Positions 1-7,499 of a DNA stretch of 8,739 nt are shown here, one piece after another (within the stretch, counting starts at the first letter, position 1; every line of letters begins with the position of its first letter). This stretch comes from an uncultured Bacteroidota bacterium. Its GTDB lineage: Bacteria; Bacteroidota; Bacteroidia; Flavobacteriales; Flavobacteriaceae. The translations under genes were made by a program, and so were the position numbers. The notes below the pieces were generated by a model. The model saw only the letters and a list, made by a program, of their open reading frames with translations, was not told the origin of the DNA and made no database searches. The stretch spans positions 1-8,739 of the forward strand of contig CAILTC010000157.1 of the NCBI GenBank assembly GCA_903837025.1. The letters are read 5' to 3'.

Positions 1-1
1 A

Positions 2-1186
2 ATTGCGGGTATTGCAGCAATGATTTATTGGTATGTAAAAAAACATCAAAAGAAAAAAGCCGAAGAAGAAATCTATAAAACGCCTATAGAAAAAGCGACG
101 AGTTTATTGAATTCATTAGAGAAAAAAGAGCTTTGGCAACATGGCGAGGTTAAGGAATATTATAGTGAATTGACGGGAATTGTTCGAAACTACATCGAAG
201 AAGCAATAGAAATTCCGGCGATGGAAAGTACGACTTCGGAATTGATTGAAGGACTTAAAGTAGCTTCGAAGAAAAAGAAAATGAAACTTTCGCAAGAAAC
301 TATCGAGAATTTGTTCGTGGTTTTAAAACAAGCCGATTTAGTGAAATTTGCTAAATCAAAACCATTGGATTATGAAATTACCGAAGACAGAAAGAAGATA
401 GAAAGAGCCATTGTTACGCTTGATAAATCGATTCCGGTAGTGGTGGAGAACAATGAAGAAATGTTGCTTAACGAAATGCAGCGTCAGGAACAGCTTAAGA
501 AAGAGTTACAAAAACTGCGTAAAAAACGAATTGTGATTACGATAGTTTCGGTTTTATTTCTGCTTTTTGCAACGACGACTTTTTTCATCGTTACCAAAGG
601 TTTCGATTATGTGAAAGATAATATTTTGGGTCATCCGTCGAAAGAATTGCTAGAAGGGGAATGGATAAAAAGCGAATACGGAAATCCGAGTGTACGAATT
701 GAAACGCCTCGAGTTCTAAAAAGAGTTGACTTGACAAAATCGCTTCCGAAAGACGGAATGGCTTTGATTAAGGAAATGCAATCTTTTGCTTATGGCGGTT
801 TGTTGGATAATTTTTATATTATGGTTTCAACCTTTCAATACAAGCAAGATCCGAGCGCTGGAGAACAAGGTAAGGGAATTGACTTATCAAAGGCATTGGA
901 CGGATCTTTGAAAGCGATAGAATCTCAAGGCGCACAAAACATGATTGTGAAACAAGAAGATTTTGAAACTAAAGAAGGAATCAAAGGAATCAAAGGATAC
1001 GGAACGTTTTCTAAAATTGACGGAATCAATAAAAGCAGCACAAAACTTTATTATGAAGTACTACTCTTTAGTCAAGAAGGCGGATTGCAACAAATTATGA
1101 TTGTTCATGAGGAAGGCGACAAATATGCGAATGAAATTTCAGATCGGGTTTTGAGCTCTGTTGAACTTAAAAAAGCACAGCAATAA
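2..1186 (+). CDS. BatX/DUF4381-like membrane protein of the bat cluster, 5' partial
   Basis: The frame is open to the left edge: six codons (I-A-G-I-A-A) precede the first ATG at 20 and complete a hydrophobic stretch running into IYWYVKK. That ATG is therefore probably internal to a membrane helix, and the true start lies outside the window. Numbering from the ATG at 20, a basic helical region follows the first helix. Residues about 21-138 form a cytoplasmic helical domain with the pattern seen in DUF4381/BatX-type proteins (TPIEKA, HGEVKEYYSEL, VRNYIEE, ESTTSELIEGL). A lysine-rich coiled stretch (about 150-170) leads to a second membrane helix (171-193), then an extracytoplasmic C-terminal domain of about 190 residues. 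The stop overlaps the batA start in TAATG, so the two genes are almost certainly translated together. The likely role is as an accessory membrane subunit of the Bat complex. The exact biochemical function is unknown. Confidence 0.8.
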   Translation: MAGIAAMIYWYVKKHQKKKAEEEIYKTPIEKATSLLNSLEKKELWQHGEVKEYYSELTGIVRNYIEEAIEIPAMESTTSELIEGLKVASKKKKMKLSQETIENLFVVLKQADLVKFAKSKPLDYEITEDRKKIERAIVTLDKSIPVVVENNEEMLLNEMQRQEQLKKELQKLRKKRIVITIVSVLFLLFATTTFFIVTKGFDYVKDNILGHPSKELLEGEWIKSEYGNPSVRIETPRVLKRVDLTKSLPKDGMALIKEMQSFAYGGLLDNFYIMVSTFQYKQDPSAGEQGKGIDLSKALDGSLKAIESQGAQNMIVKQEDFETKEGIKGIKGYGTFSKIDGINKSSTKLYYEVLLFSQEGGLQQIMIVHEEGDKYANEISDRVLSSVELKKAQQ

Positions 1187-2187
1187 TGGGAAAAGTATCT
1201 TTTTTAAATCCAGAGTTTTTTTGGTTGTTTCTACTAATTCCAATGGCTATTGCATGGTTGTTTTGGAAAAAAAACGAACAATCAGCAACGTTAAAGATGA
1301 GTTCTATTGAGGGATTCAAGGGCTCAAATTCATTTTTGGCAAAAGCAAAACCAATGCTAAATGTGTTTCGAATTTTGGCGCTAAGCTCTTTAATTGTTGC
1401 CATGGCAAGACCAAGAACCGTTGACATGAGCAATAAAACAAAAACCACAAAAGGGATTGATATTGTAATGGCGATCGACGTTTCGGGAAGTATGCTATCT
1501 AAAGATTTAAAGCCTAATAGAGTAGAAGCTTTAAAGCGTGTAGCTGCTGATTTTGTTGGCGAAAGACCAAATGACAGAATAGGATTGGTGGTTTATACTT
1601 CGGAAGCCTATACAAAAACACCAGTAACCAGCGACAAAGCTGTCGTTTTAGAAGCGGTAAAAAGCATCAAATATGATAATGTTTTGCAAGACGGAACCGG
1701 AATAGGAATGGGATTGTCAACTGCCGTAAACCGATTAAAAGACAGCAAAGCCAAAAGCAAAGTGATTATTCTAATGACGGATGGGGTGAATAATGCTGGA
1801 TTTATAGAACCTGAAACCGCTGCGGATATTGCCAAACAATACGGAATAAAAGTCTATACAATAGGAATCGGGACAAACGGAATGGCAGAATCTCCTTATG
1901 CTTTATCTCCAAACGGACAAATTATGTTCCAAATGATGAAAGTAGAAATTGATGAACAATTACTGAAAAATATAGCCAGAAAAACCGATGGAAAATATTT
2001 CCGAGCAACAAGCAATAGCAAATTAGCCGAGATTTATGCTTCGATCAACAAATTGGAAACAACCGAAATCAAAGAGTTGCGATTCTATGATTATGATGAA
2101 AAATTCAGACCTTTTGTGTGGTTTGCAGGCTTTTTGATCCTGTTGGAAATTGGATTACGAAACACGGTGTATAGAAGTTTTATTTAA
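1186..2187 (+). CDS. batA: BatA, von Willebrand factor A domain membrane protein
   Basis: The protein has 333 residues, the normal length for BatA. There are two N-terminal hydrophobic segments (about 9-27 and 60-74), then a VWA domain (about 90-285), then a C-terminal membrane helix (about 310-326). The metal-ion-dependent adhesion site is complete: DVSGS at 98-102, the threonine in DGTG at 171, and the aspartate of TDG at 199. The fold should therefore bind a divalent metal ion and probably a protein partner. Family knowledge places BatA in the inner membrane with its VWA domain outside the cytoplasm, paired with BatB and linked to a MoxR ATPase encoded just upstream. The start is fixed by the 1-base TAATG overlap with the preceding gene; six bases separate its stop from batB. 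The role in aerotolerance or envelope stress comes from Bacteroides and other bacteria and is not visible in the sequence. Confidence 0.93.
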   Translation: MGKVSFLNPEFFWLFLLIPMAIAWLFWKKNEQSATLKMSSIEGFKGSNSFLAKAKPMLNVFRILALSSLIVAMARPRTVDMSNKTKTTKGIDIVMAIDVSGSMLSKDLKPNRVEALKRVAADFVGERPNDRIGLVVYTSEAYTKTPVTSDKAVVLEAVKSIKYDNVLQDGTGIGMGLSTAVNRLKDSKAKSKVIILMTDGVNNAGFIEPETAADIAKQYGIKVYTIGIGTNGMAESPYALSPNGQIMFQMMKVEIDEQLLKNIARKTDGKYFRATSNSKLAEIYASINKLETTEIKELRFYDYDEKFRPFVWFAGFLILLEIGLRNTVYRSFI

Positions 2188-2193
2188 AATAAT

Positions 2194-3228
2194 ATGGAAT
2201 TAGACGAACGCAACTATTTATACCTCCTTTTTATAGTACCCATTTTGGTAGTGCTTTTTCTATTCAATTTGTATTGGAAAAGAAAAAAACAACGCGAATT
2301 TGGTGATTTAGATTTGGTGAAACGACTAAGCCCTGAAAGCTCTGTTTTTAAACCTATTTTGAAATTGGTAGTAATGCTTTTGGTATTAGTTGGCATTATT
2401 TTCGGATTGGTAAATCCGAAAATTGGAACCAAAATGGAAAAGGTAAAACGCGAAGGAATCGACATTGTTTTTGCAATGGATGTTTCCAAAAGTATGCTTG
2501 CCGAAGACGTTGCTCCAAGCCGATTGGAAAAAAGTAAACAAATTGTTTCGCAAATTATCAATCAGTTGGGCAATGATAGAATAGGAATCGTGGCTTACGC
2601 CGGAAGTGCTTTTCCGGTGTTGCCAATTACTACAGATTATAGCGTGGCGAAAATGTTTTTGCAAAGCATGAATACAGATATTGTTTCCTCGCAAGGAACA
2701 TCGTTGGTAGAAGCTATCAAATTATCATCGACTTATTTTGATGATAAAAGCAAAACCAGCAAATTGATGATTTTGATTTCGGACGGTGAGGATCATTCTG
2801 ATGGTGCAGATGAAGCTGCTGCAGAAGCTAATAAATTGGGAATAAAAATCATAACTATTGGCGTTGGAACCGAAAAAGGAGGTCCAATTCCTTTAAAAGT
2901 AAATGGTATTGTTCAAAGTTTTAAACGCGACAATAACAATGAAGTGGTTGTCACTAAGATGAATCAAGAAAGTTTGAAAGCCATTGCTAAAGCTACAAAA
3001 GGCGGATATGTGAATGGAAATAATACTAAAGAAGTGCTAGAATATATCAAAAACGCGCTGAATAATATACAGAAAACCGAATTTGAATCGACGCAAATGG
3101 CCGATTTTCAATCGCAATTTCAATGGTTTTTAGGGTTTGCTTTTCTACTGTTGTTTTTAGATATTTTCTTTTTAGAAAGAAAAACTAAATGGGTAAGAAA
3201 GTTGAATTTGTTTAATGAAAAAGAATAA
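2194..3228 (+). CDS. batB: BatB, von Willebrand factor A domain membrane protein
   Basis: The protein has 344 residues and is a paralogue of BatA next door. An N-terminal helix (about 9-27) and a second hydrophobic segment (about 55-73) precede the VWA domain. A C-terminal helix (about 311-327) ends in a basic tail. The MIDAS residues are present: DVSKS at 96-100, T169 in QGTS and D197 in SDGED. The second position of the signature that is glycine in BatA (DVSGS) is lysine here, which does not touch a coordinating residue. BatB is expected to sit in the inner membrane beside BatA, with TPR proteins BatC and BatE as partners. Translation starts six bases after batA, and the stop overlaps the batC start in TAATG, so coupling is likely. 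Identification rests on MIDAS, topology and position in the cluster. Confidence 0.92.
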   Translation: MELDERNYLYLLFIVPILVVLFLFNLYWKRKKQREFGDLDLVKRLSPESSVFKPILKLVVMLLVLVGIIFGLVNPKIGTKMEKVKREGIDIVFAMDVSKSMLAEDVAPSRLEKSKQIVSQIINQLGNDRIGIVAYAGSAFPVLPITTDYSVAKMFLQSMNTDIVSSQGTSLVEAIKLSSTYFDDKSKTSKLMILISDGEDHSDGADEAAAEANKLGIKIITIGVGTEKGGPIPLKVNGIVQSFKRDNNNEVVVTKMNQESLKAIAKATKGGYVNGNNTKEVLEYIKNALNNIQKTEFESTQMADFQSQFQWFLGFAFLLLFLDIFFLERKTKWVRKLNLFNEKE

Positions 3229-3995
3229 TGAGAAATTTTATAATATATATTTTACTAGCGTTTTCTTTTGCTGTTTCGGCACAAGAAAAAGACAAAACTT
3301 TGCCTAAAGCAAATGATGAATATGCGGAAAAAAAATTCGTTGATGCGGAAGCGGATTACAGAATTTCGCATTCAAAGTTTCCAAAAAAAGCGGAAGCCTC
3401 TTATAATTTAGGAAATGCTATTTATAAGCAAAACCAAAATTCGGAAGCCAAATTTGCTTATGCAAATGCAATTAAAAACACGAAATCAAGAACTCAAAAA
3501 CATTTGGCTTTTCACAATTTGGGAAATGTTCTTATGAAGGAAAAAAATTATTCGGAAGCGGTTGAAGCCTATAAAAATGCTTTGCGCAACAAACCGTCGG
3601 ACGAACAAACAAGATATAATTATGCTTTGGCCAAAAAAATGCTCAAAGAAAATCCTCCCAAAGACGATAAGAAAAAAGATAAAAATAAAGACAAGAAAGA
3701 CGACAAGAAAAAGGACGACAAGAATAAAGATAAAAAGGACGATAAGAAAGACGGAGACAAGGATAAGAAAAAAGACGACAAAGGAAAAGATAAGGATAAA
3801 CCCAAAGATAAGCCAGGTGAAAATGATAAAAAACCAGGTGATAATGGGCAACCAAAACCAGCTCCAGGCGGAATTTCGAAACAACGATTAGAGAATCTTT
3901 TAGACGCGGTAAACAACGAAGAAAAGAAGGTTCAAGACAAAGTAAACGCACAGAAAGTAAAAGGAAAACCAGTAAAAACTGAAAAAGATTGGTAA
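3228..3995 (+). CDS. batC: BatC, exported TPR protein with a lysine/aspartate-rich linker
   Basis: The protein has 255 residues. A signal peptide covers residues 1-18, with a likely cut after AVSA and glutamine as first mature residue. TPR-like helices span about 25-138, with recognisable repeats at SYNLGNAIYK and AFHNLGNVLM followed by YSEAVEAYKNAL. A very charged low-complexity linker follows (about 145-205); in residues 145-190, 42 of 46 are lysine or aspartate. A proline/glycine stretch leads to a conserved-looking C-terminal helix beginning at GGISKQRLENLL and ending in KDW, as I remember for Bacteroidetes BatC. TPRs usually hold protein partners, so BatC probably scaffolds BatA, BatB or BatD at the outer face of the inner membrane. 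The start overlaps the batB stop by one base. Several long open frames on both strands across the linker are artefacts of its repetitive codons. Confidence 0.9.
   Translation: MRNFIIYILLAFSFAVSAQEKDKTLPKANDEYAEKKFVDAEADYRISHSKFPKKAEASYNLGNAIYKQNQNSEAKFAYANAIKNTKSRTQKHLAFHNLGNVLMKEKNYSEAVEAYKNALRNKPSDEQTRYNYALAKKMLKENPPKDDKKKDKNKDKKDDKKKDDKNKDKKDDKKDGDKDKKKDDKGKDKDKPKDKPGENDKKPGDNGQPKPAPGGISKQRLENLLDAVNNEEKKVQDKVNAQKVKGKPVKTEKDW
3660..3842 (+). repeat. Lys/Asp low-complexity tract inside batC
   Basis: These bases encode residues 145-205 of BatC and consist almost only of AAA/AAG and GAC/GAT codons, so the DNA is purine-rich on the + strand with near-repeats of AAAGACGAT and GACAAGAAA. The protein segment is expected to be disordered and highly charged with nearly balanced sign (24 K and 18 D in residues 145-190). 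Such tracts often change length between strains by slippage or unequal recombination. Here the reading frame is kept throughout. Confidence 0.85.
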
Positions 3996-4017
3996 TTCAA
4001 TTAGAATAATACAAAAA

Positions 4018-5784
4018 ATGAAAAAATTTATAATAGCGATTGTTTTATTGGTGAGCAACTCTCTTTTGGCCCAAGTTCAATTTGAAGCCAAAGTAAGTAA
4101 AAACACGCTGGGACTAAACGAGAGACTTCGCATCGATTTTACCATGAATATTGATGGTGACAATTTTAATCAGCCTTCATTCGAAGGATTTAGGGTTATA
4201 GCCGGACCAAGCCAGCAAGTGAGTCAATCATGGGTTAACGGGAAAAGTTCTTTCGAAAAAACCTATTCTTATTACCTTTTGCCACTACAAAAAGGGGCTT
4301 TCATTATCAAACAGGCTTCGATAGAATACAATGGGCAAATTTATAAAACATCACCCATAAAAATCAATGTTACTAATGCGGTGCAAGAAGCAAAAGATCC
4401 CAATGATGTTGCTCAGGTTTCGGCGGACAACAATATTTATCTCGTTGCAGATATTTCTAAAACAAACCCCTACATCAACGAACCCATTACGGTCGTGTAT
4501 AAATTGTATTTCAGTTATAATGTAGGAATCTCCAATTGGAGAGAATTAGACAAGCCAAAATACAATGATTTTTGGAGTCAGAACATTGATATTAAGCAGC
4601 TTGTTGGCGAAGAAGGAATGTTTAAAGGGGAGAAATACCGTTTTGTAGTACTTCGGAAAACAGTTTTATATCCGCAAAAATCCGGAAAACTGGTCATAGA
4701 ACCATTGTCTTTAGATATCGACGTACAATTACCAACCAATCGTAGAGATATGTTTGGTCGTGTAGTTGTAACCAACGGAAGCAAAAGAGTTTCTGCTGGC
4801 GCCAAAACAATTTCGGTTAAAGCGCTTCCGGAAGCTGGAAAACCAGCAGGATTTTCAGGAGCTGTTGGGAAATTTGATTTTAGAGTTACCCCTTCAAAAA
4901 CGAATTTGAAAAACGGAGAAAGTCTAACTTTACTTGTTAGTGCTTCTGGAAACGGAAACATGAAATTGTTTAATTTGCCAAAACCAGAAGTTCCAAATTC
5001 ATTAGAAATGTACGATCCAGTTCATAACGAACAAGTCAATACGGCCTTGACAGGAATGTCAGGAAAAATATCGGACACCTATACAATTGTTCCACAGTTT
5101 AAAGGGAATTATGCCATAAAACCCATGCAGTTTTCTTATTTTGATTTGAATTCCGGAACTTATAAAACCATCAATTCACCAGAAATAATGGTTAATGTTC
5201 TTGATGGTCCAATGGCAAATAATGAGCAAGCTGCTGCAGCTACAACTGCTGGTGTTGCGAAAAATAAAATATCGAGTTCGGATCAATTCAAATACATTAA
5301 GCTAAAAAGCAATCTTGTTTCGATGAAAAAGGAAGATTTCTTTGGGTCGAAATCTTTTTATGGATTGTTATTTTTGCCGTTTTTAATCCTACCATTAATT
5401 GTATTGTTCAAAAAGAAAAAAGAAGCAATAGATGGCGATGTTAGAGGAAACAGAATCAAATTGAACAACAAATTGGCTAAAAAATATTTATCAGAAGCCA
5501 AAAAACAAATCAATAACAAAGAGCCATTTTATGTAGCTTTAGAAAAAGCCATGCACAATTTCTTGAAAGCCAAATTGCATATCGAAACTTCGGAAATGAG
5601 TAAAAGCAATATTCAGGATCTCTTGTTATCAAGAAATGCAAGTCCAGAAACGGTAATCGAATTTATTGCTCTAACCGAGAACTGTGAACTGGCAAGATAT
5701 GCGCTGACATCAAGTTCTGTTATTCATCAGGATTTTGATAAAGCAGTTTTGATCATTTCAGATTTAGAAAAACAGATTTCTTAA
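4018..5784 (+). CDS. batD: BatD, large exported and membrane-anchored protein
   Basis: The protein has 588 residues, typical for BatD. A signal peptide covers about residues 1-18 (cut near SLLA before QVQF). A long extracytoplasmic part follows (about 20-440), rich in beta strands and with Ig-like character. The BatD-type stretches include LNERLRIDF, INEPITVVYKLYF and RKTVLYPQKSG. One membrane helix (449-464) is followed by KKKK, placing the last 120 residues in the cytoplasm. That tail (about 482-587) is helical and resembles the cytoplasmic domain of the first gene in the window (see findings). The gene begins 22 bases after batC behind an A-rich leader (ACAAAAA then ATG), normal for this phylum. 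The role is inferred from the family: the large periplasmic component of the Bat complex. No enzymatic motif was seen. Confidence 0.9.
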   Translation: MKKFIIAIVLLVSNSLLAQVQFEAKVSKNTLGLNERLRIDFTMNIDGDNFNQPSFEGFRVIAGPSQQVSQSWVNGKSSFEKTYSYYLLPLQKGAFIIKQASIEYNGQIYKTSPIKINVTNAVQEAKDPNDVAQVSADNNIYLVADISKTNPYINEPITVVYKLYFSYNVGISNWRELDKPKYNDFWSQNIDIKQLVGEEGMFKGEKYRFVVLRKTVLYPQKSGKLVIEPLSLDIDVQLPTNRRDMFGRVVVTNGSKRVSAGAKTISVKALPEAGKPAGFSGAVGKFDFRVTPSKTNLKNGESLTLLVSASGNGNMKLFNLPKPEVPNSLEMYDPVHNEQVNTALTGMSGKISDTYTIVPQFKGNYAIKPMQFSYFDLNSGTYKTINSPEIMVNVLDGPMANNEQAAAATTAGVAKNKISSSDQFKYIKLKSNLVSMKKEDFFGSKSFYGLLFLPFLILPLIVLFKKKKEAIDGDVRGNRIKLNNKLAKKYLSEAKKQINNKEPFYVALEKAMHNFLKAKLHIETSEMSKSNIQDLLLSRNASPETVIEFIALTENCELARYALTSSSVIHQDFDKAVLIISDLEKQIS

Positions 5785-5913
5785 AAAAGCACACCGATTA
5801 AAAGGATGCAAGCAACGCCGATAAAAACAGATTTGTATTTTAAAATATTCGTAGAAATCCGTGTTTTCAATTTGTCGAATCCGTTTCATCTGTGTTCCAA
5901 ATAAACATAAACA
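5785..5913. other. batD-batE spacer with short degenerate repeats
   Basis: This 129-base gap is the only sizeable one in the bat cluster. It holds two near copies of CCGATWAAAA (about 5794 and 5818), a perfect 12-base palindrome TATTTTAAAATA (5836-5847), and three near copies of ATCYGTKT (5857-5864, 5879-5886, 5888-5895). From memory, words like the last set are common in flavobacterial intergenic repeats. No clear terminator or TAnnTTTG promoter box was found, so batE probably still depends on readthrough from batD. Confidence 0.5.
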
Positions 5914-6657
5914 ATGAAAAAGTTATTATTTATTTTTTTACTTACCACCCAAGTTTTCTTTGCCCAAAGCGGTTTCGAAACAGGGAATTCCTTATATCAA
6001 AAGGGAAAATACGAGCAAGCTGTTACCGCTTATGAAAGTGTTTTGGCCACCAAAATGCAATCATCAGAATTGTATTTTAATATAGGAAATTGCTATTTTA
6101 AATTAAACAAAGTAGCTCCTGCAATTTATAATTATCAAAAAGCTTTGGTGCTTAATCCAGACGATTCTGAAATTCAAAATAATCTTAGATTCGCTCAAAA
6201 ATTAACCATCGATGAGGTAAAAGAAGTGCCAAAAGTGGGTTTCTCCAAATGGATTCATGATCTCACCTCGACCTTTCAGTACAATACTTGGGCGTGGATT
6301 TCGGTTGGAATTTCAACCGTTTTTCTATTGTTTTTTCTTGGCTATTATTTTTCACAAACAACATTATACAAACGCCTTTTTTTCTTCGGGATGTTCGCTT
6401 TATTATTCCTGCTTTTAATCAGTATTGCGGCAGCTATTACAGAGAAAAACGATTTTGACAATGAAAGACCAGCCGTTGTTTTTGCCGAGATGGTTTTGGT
6501 AAAAAGCGAACCACAAGCAGCAAGTTCAACCGTTTTTACCCTTCATGAAGGAACAACAGTATTTGTTTTGGAATCAGTTGACAGTTGGAAAAAAATTCAA
6601 TTGGCCGATGGAACCCAAGGCTGGATAGCGAAAAACGCAATCAAAGAAGTAAAATAG
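5914..6657 (+). CDS. batE: BatE, TPR and SH3-like membrane protein
   Basis: The protein has 247 residues. A signal peptide covers about residues 1-18 (VFFA before QSGFE). Two TPR units follow (about 19-85: GNSLYQKGKYEQAVTAYE, then LYFNIGNCYFKLN and YQKALVLNPDD). Two membrane helices lie at about 126-146 and 154-175. A C-terminal bacterial SH3-like domain spans about 187-245, recognisable from VVFAEMVLVKSEP, LHEGTTVFVLE and DGTQGWIAK. This order (signal, TPR, two helices, SH3) is the BatE layout. The protein should sit in the inner membrane with both the TPR and SH3 parts outside the cytoplasm, perhaps touching cell wall or Bat partners. It is the last gene of the cluster, separated from batD by 129 bases and followed 145 bases later by a strong hairpin terminator. 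Confidence 0.9.
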   Translation: MKKLLFIFLLTTQVFFAQSGFETGNSLYQKGKYEQAVTAYESVLATKMQSSELYFNIGNCYFKLNKVAPAIYNYQKALVLNPDDSEIQNNLRFAQKLTIDEVKEVPKVGFSKWIHDLTSTFQYNTWAWISVGISTVFLLFFLGYYFSQTTLYKRLFFFGMFALLFLLLISIAAAITEKNDFDNERPAVVFAEMVLVKSEPQAASSTVFTLHEGTTVFVLESVDSWKKIQLADGTQGWIAKNAIKEVK

Positions 6658-6664
6658 AACTCAA

Positions 6665-6685
6665 TTTCAGATTTCAGGTTCCAGA
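6665..6685 (+). repeat. Heptanucleotide tandem array A (three units)
   Basis: Three seven-base units follow one another: TTTCAGA, TTTCAGG, TTCCAGA. The seven bases before them (AACTCAA) differ by one base from the AACTCAT seen in array B. The array starts eight bases after the batE stop codon. Its function is unknown. It shares period and spacer location with two other arrays in the window. Confidence 0.6.
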
Positions 6686-6702
6686 TTAAATTTCTTTACA
6701 AT

Positions 6703-6725
6703 TTTGTCATTCCATAGGAATCTCA
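6703..6725. repeat. Possible dispersed-repeat remnant around GTCATTCC
   Basis: The stretch contains GTCATTCCATAGGAATCTC, whose centre is a perfect small inverted repeat (ATTCC, ATA, GGAAT at 6709-6721). From memory, GTCATTCCGTAGGAATCTC-like words are widespread in intergenic DNA of Flavobacterium, so this is probably a decayed copy of a dispersed repeat. This was not tested against any genome. Confidence 0.4.
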
Positions 6726-6801
6726 AAGAAAATTTGGTTTCTGATTTTAGTTTGCAGAACGCGGAATTGGTATCAATACATTGAAATTGGAAGATTAATA
6801 C

Positions 6802-6851
6802 AAAAAAAGCAGTTTAAAATGATGCATTTCATTTTTAAACTGCTTTTTTTT
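6802..6851. terminator. Strong bidirectional Rho-independent terminator between batE and cvpA
   Basis: The left arm AAAAAAAGCAGTTTAAAAT pairs with the right arm beginning ATTTTTAAACTGC and ending in a T run. The arms continue inward through ATGA/TCAT, with one bulged A, to a six-base loop. Because the arms begin with A7 and end with T8, the hairpin is followed by a U tract on either strand. It lies 145 bases after batE and 14 bases after the stop of the convergent cvpA-family gene, so it can end both transcripts. Confidence 0.9.
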
Positions 6852-6864
6852 ACCTGCAACCTGC

Positions 6865-7368
6865 CTACTTCTTTTTCAAATCGTCATACCATTTTTCAAT
6901 CGAAGGATACATGTAGGAAGCCGTTTTCCGAATAGGATTGTAAAACAACGATTTATCAAGTGTTTCTCTTTTGGCAATAAAATTGTTGTAATTTATTTTT
7001 TCGAAAAGATTCAGAAAAATGCTCACGATCAATACCATTTTTAATACATGAAAAAAGCCACCACCAATAGTGTTTACACAACCTAAGTGAGCAAAATTCG
7101 CTATTTTGGTCAGCGATTTTGCTAAAAGTGACAATCCAATAATAACAAAGATAAAAGTGAAAATAAAAGCCATGATTTGAATCGTTTTAGGATTCCAATG
7201 CGTAATTTCTACTAGTATTCCTGCAATAATTGAAGAGAATTTTATGGCGAAATAAATCCCCAAAACTAAAGAAATCAAGGAAGCTAACTCGACAAAAAGT
7301 CCATTTTGAAAGCCTTTATACATGGCATAAACAAGGATTCCTCCTAAAATAATATCTAAAACACTCAT
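6865..7368 (-). CDS. cvpA: CvpA family membrane protein
   Basis: The protein has 167 residues from the ATG at 7368. It has four membrane helices (about 2-18, 27-47, 62-86 and 105-122) and a short charged C-terminal tail ending in KKK. The N-terminal pattern MSVLDIILGG followed by KGFQNGLFVELASL, and the GGGFFHVLK before the last helix, match the CvpA/colicin V production family. CvpA proteins lie in the inner membrane; in some bacteria they affect envelope integrity, but the molecular role is unsettled. A longer frame starts with TTG at 7395. I prefer the ATG at 7368 because that TTG lies inside the -7 promoter box (7393-7400) and so would not be in the mRNA. The leader before ATG is A-rich (TTACAAA). 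The gene converges on batE and shares its terminator. Confidence 0.85.
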   Translation of the reverse strand: MSVLDIILGGILVYAMYKGFQNGLFVELASLISLVLGIYFAIKFSSIIAGILVEITHWNPKTIQIMAFIFTFIFVIIGLSLLAKSLTKIANFAHLGCVNTIGGGFFHVLKMVLIVSIFLNLFEKINYNNFIAKRETLDKSLFYNPIRKTASYMYPSIEKWYDDLKKK

Positions 7369-7392
7369 TTTGTAATTTTTAAATTCAATTGG

Positions 7393-7420
7393 CAAATATA
7401 AAGGAATATTCCATTTTCAA
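7393..7420 (-). promoter_or_regulatory. Bacteroidetes-type promoter for the cvpA-family gene
   Basis: Read on the - strand, TTG (7420-7418) is followed after 17 bases by TATATTTG (7400-7393). This fits the Bacteroidetes consensus of a TTG/TTTG -33 element and a TAnnTTTG -7 element. Transcription would start about 10 bases further on, leaving a short leader of about 15-20 bases before the ATG at 7368. Confidence 0.65.
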
Positions 7421-7425
7421 CTTCT

Positions 7426-7433
7426 TATATTTG
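7426..7433 (+). promoter_or_regulatory. TAnnTTTG -7 box for the 118-residue gene
   Basis: TATATTTG matches the Bacteroidetes -7 consensus on the + strand, and is back to back with the cvpA promoter. No good TTG lies at the expected -33 distance. Transcription from it would start near 7440 and give a leader of about 60 bases that includes heptanucleotide array B. Confidence 0.5.
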
Positions 7434-7462
7434 TCAAAAATAATTTTATGACAGATGATTTA

Positions 7463-7497
7463 ATAACTCATAACTCATAATTCATAACTCATAAATC
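7463..7497 (+). repeat. Heptanucleotide tandem array B (five units)
   Basis: Five consecutive seven-base units occur: ATAACTC, ATAACTC, ATAATTC, ATAACTC and ATAAATC. The array ends two bases before the ATG at 7500, so it makes up most of the presumed 5' leader, including the place where a ribosome would bind. Confidence 0.8.
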
Positions 7498-7499
7498 AA

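Noticed and set aside
2214..2694. Two overlapping leftward frames opposite batB.
   Set aside because: They lie entirely antisense to a well-supported VWA coding region and show no recognisable protein features.
3486..3951. Long open frames on both strands inside batC, rich in Phe/Leu/Ser or Lys/Thr/Arg.
   Set aside because: They are out-of-frame readings of the Lys/Asp codon repeats, which lack stops in several frames. BatC itself has a signal peptide, TPRs and a sensible C-terminus.
5781..5870. A leftward hydrophobic peptide frame in the batD-batE gap.
   Set aside because: There is no ATG, only a TTG start; no promoter box precedes it, and low-complexity AT-rich DNA readily gives such frames.
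7369..7395. A nine-residue N-terminal extension of the CvpA protein from a TTG start.
   Set aside because: The TTG lies within the -7 promoter box, and the ATG at 7368 gives the usual CvpA N-terminus.
7448..7480. A ten-codon frame (MTDDLITHNS) just after the promoter box of the 118-residue gene.
   Set aside because: Its stop is formed by the heptad array, it is out of frame with the gene below, and its composition gives no hint of a leader peptide. Chance is the simpler explanation.
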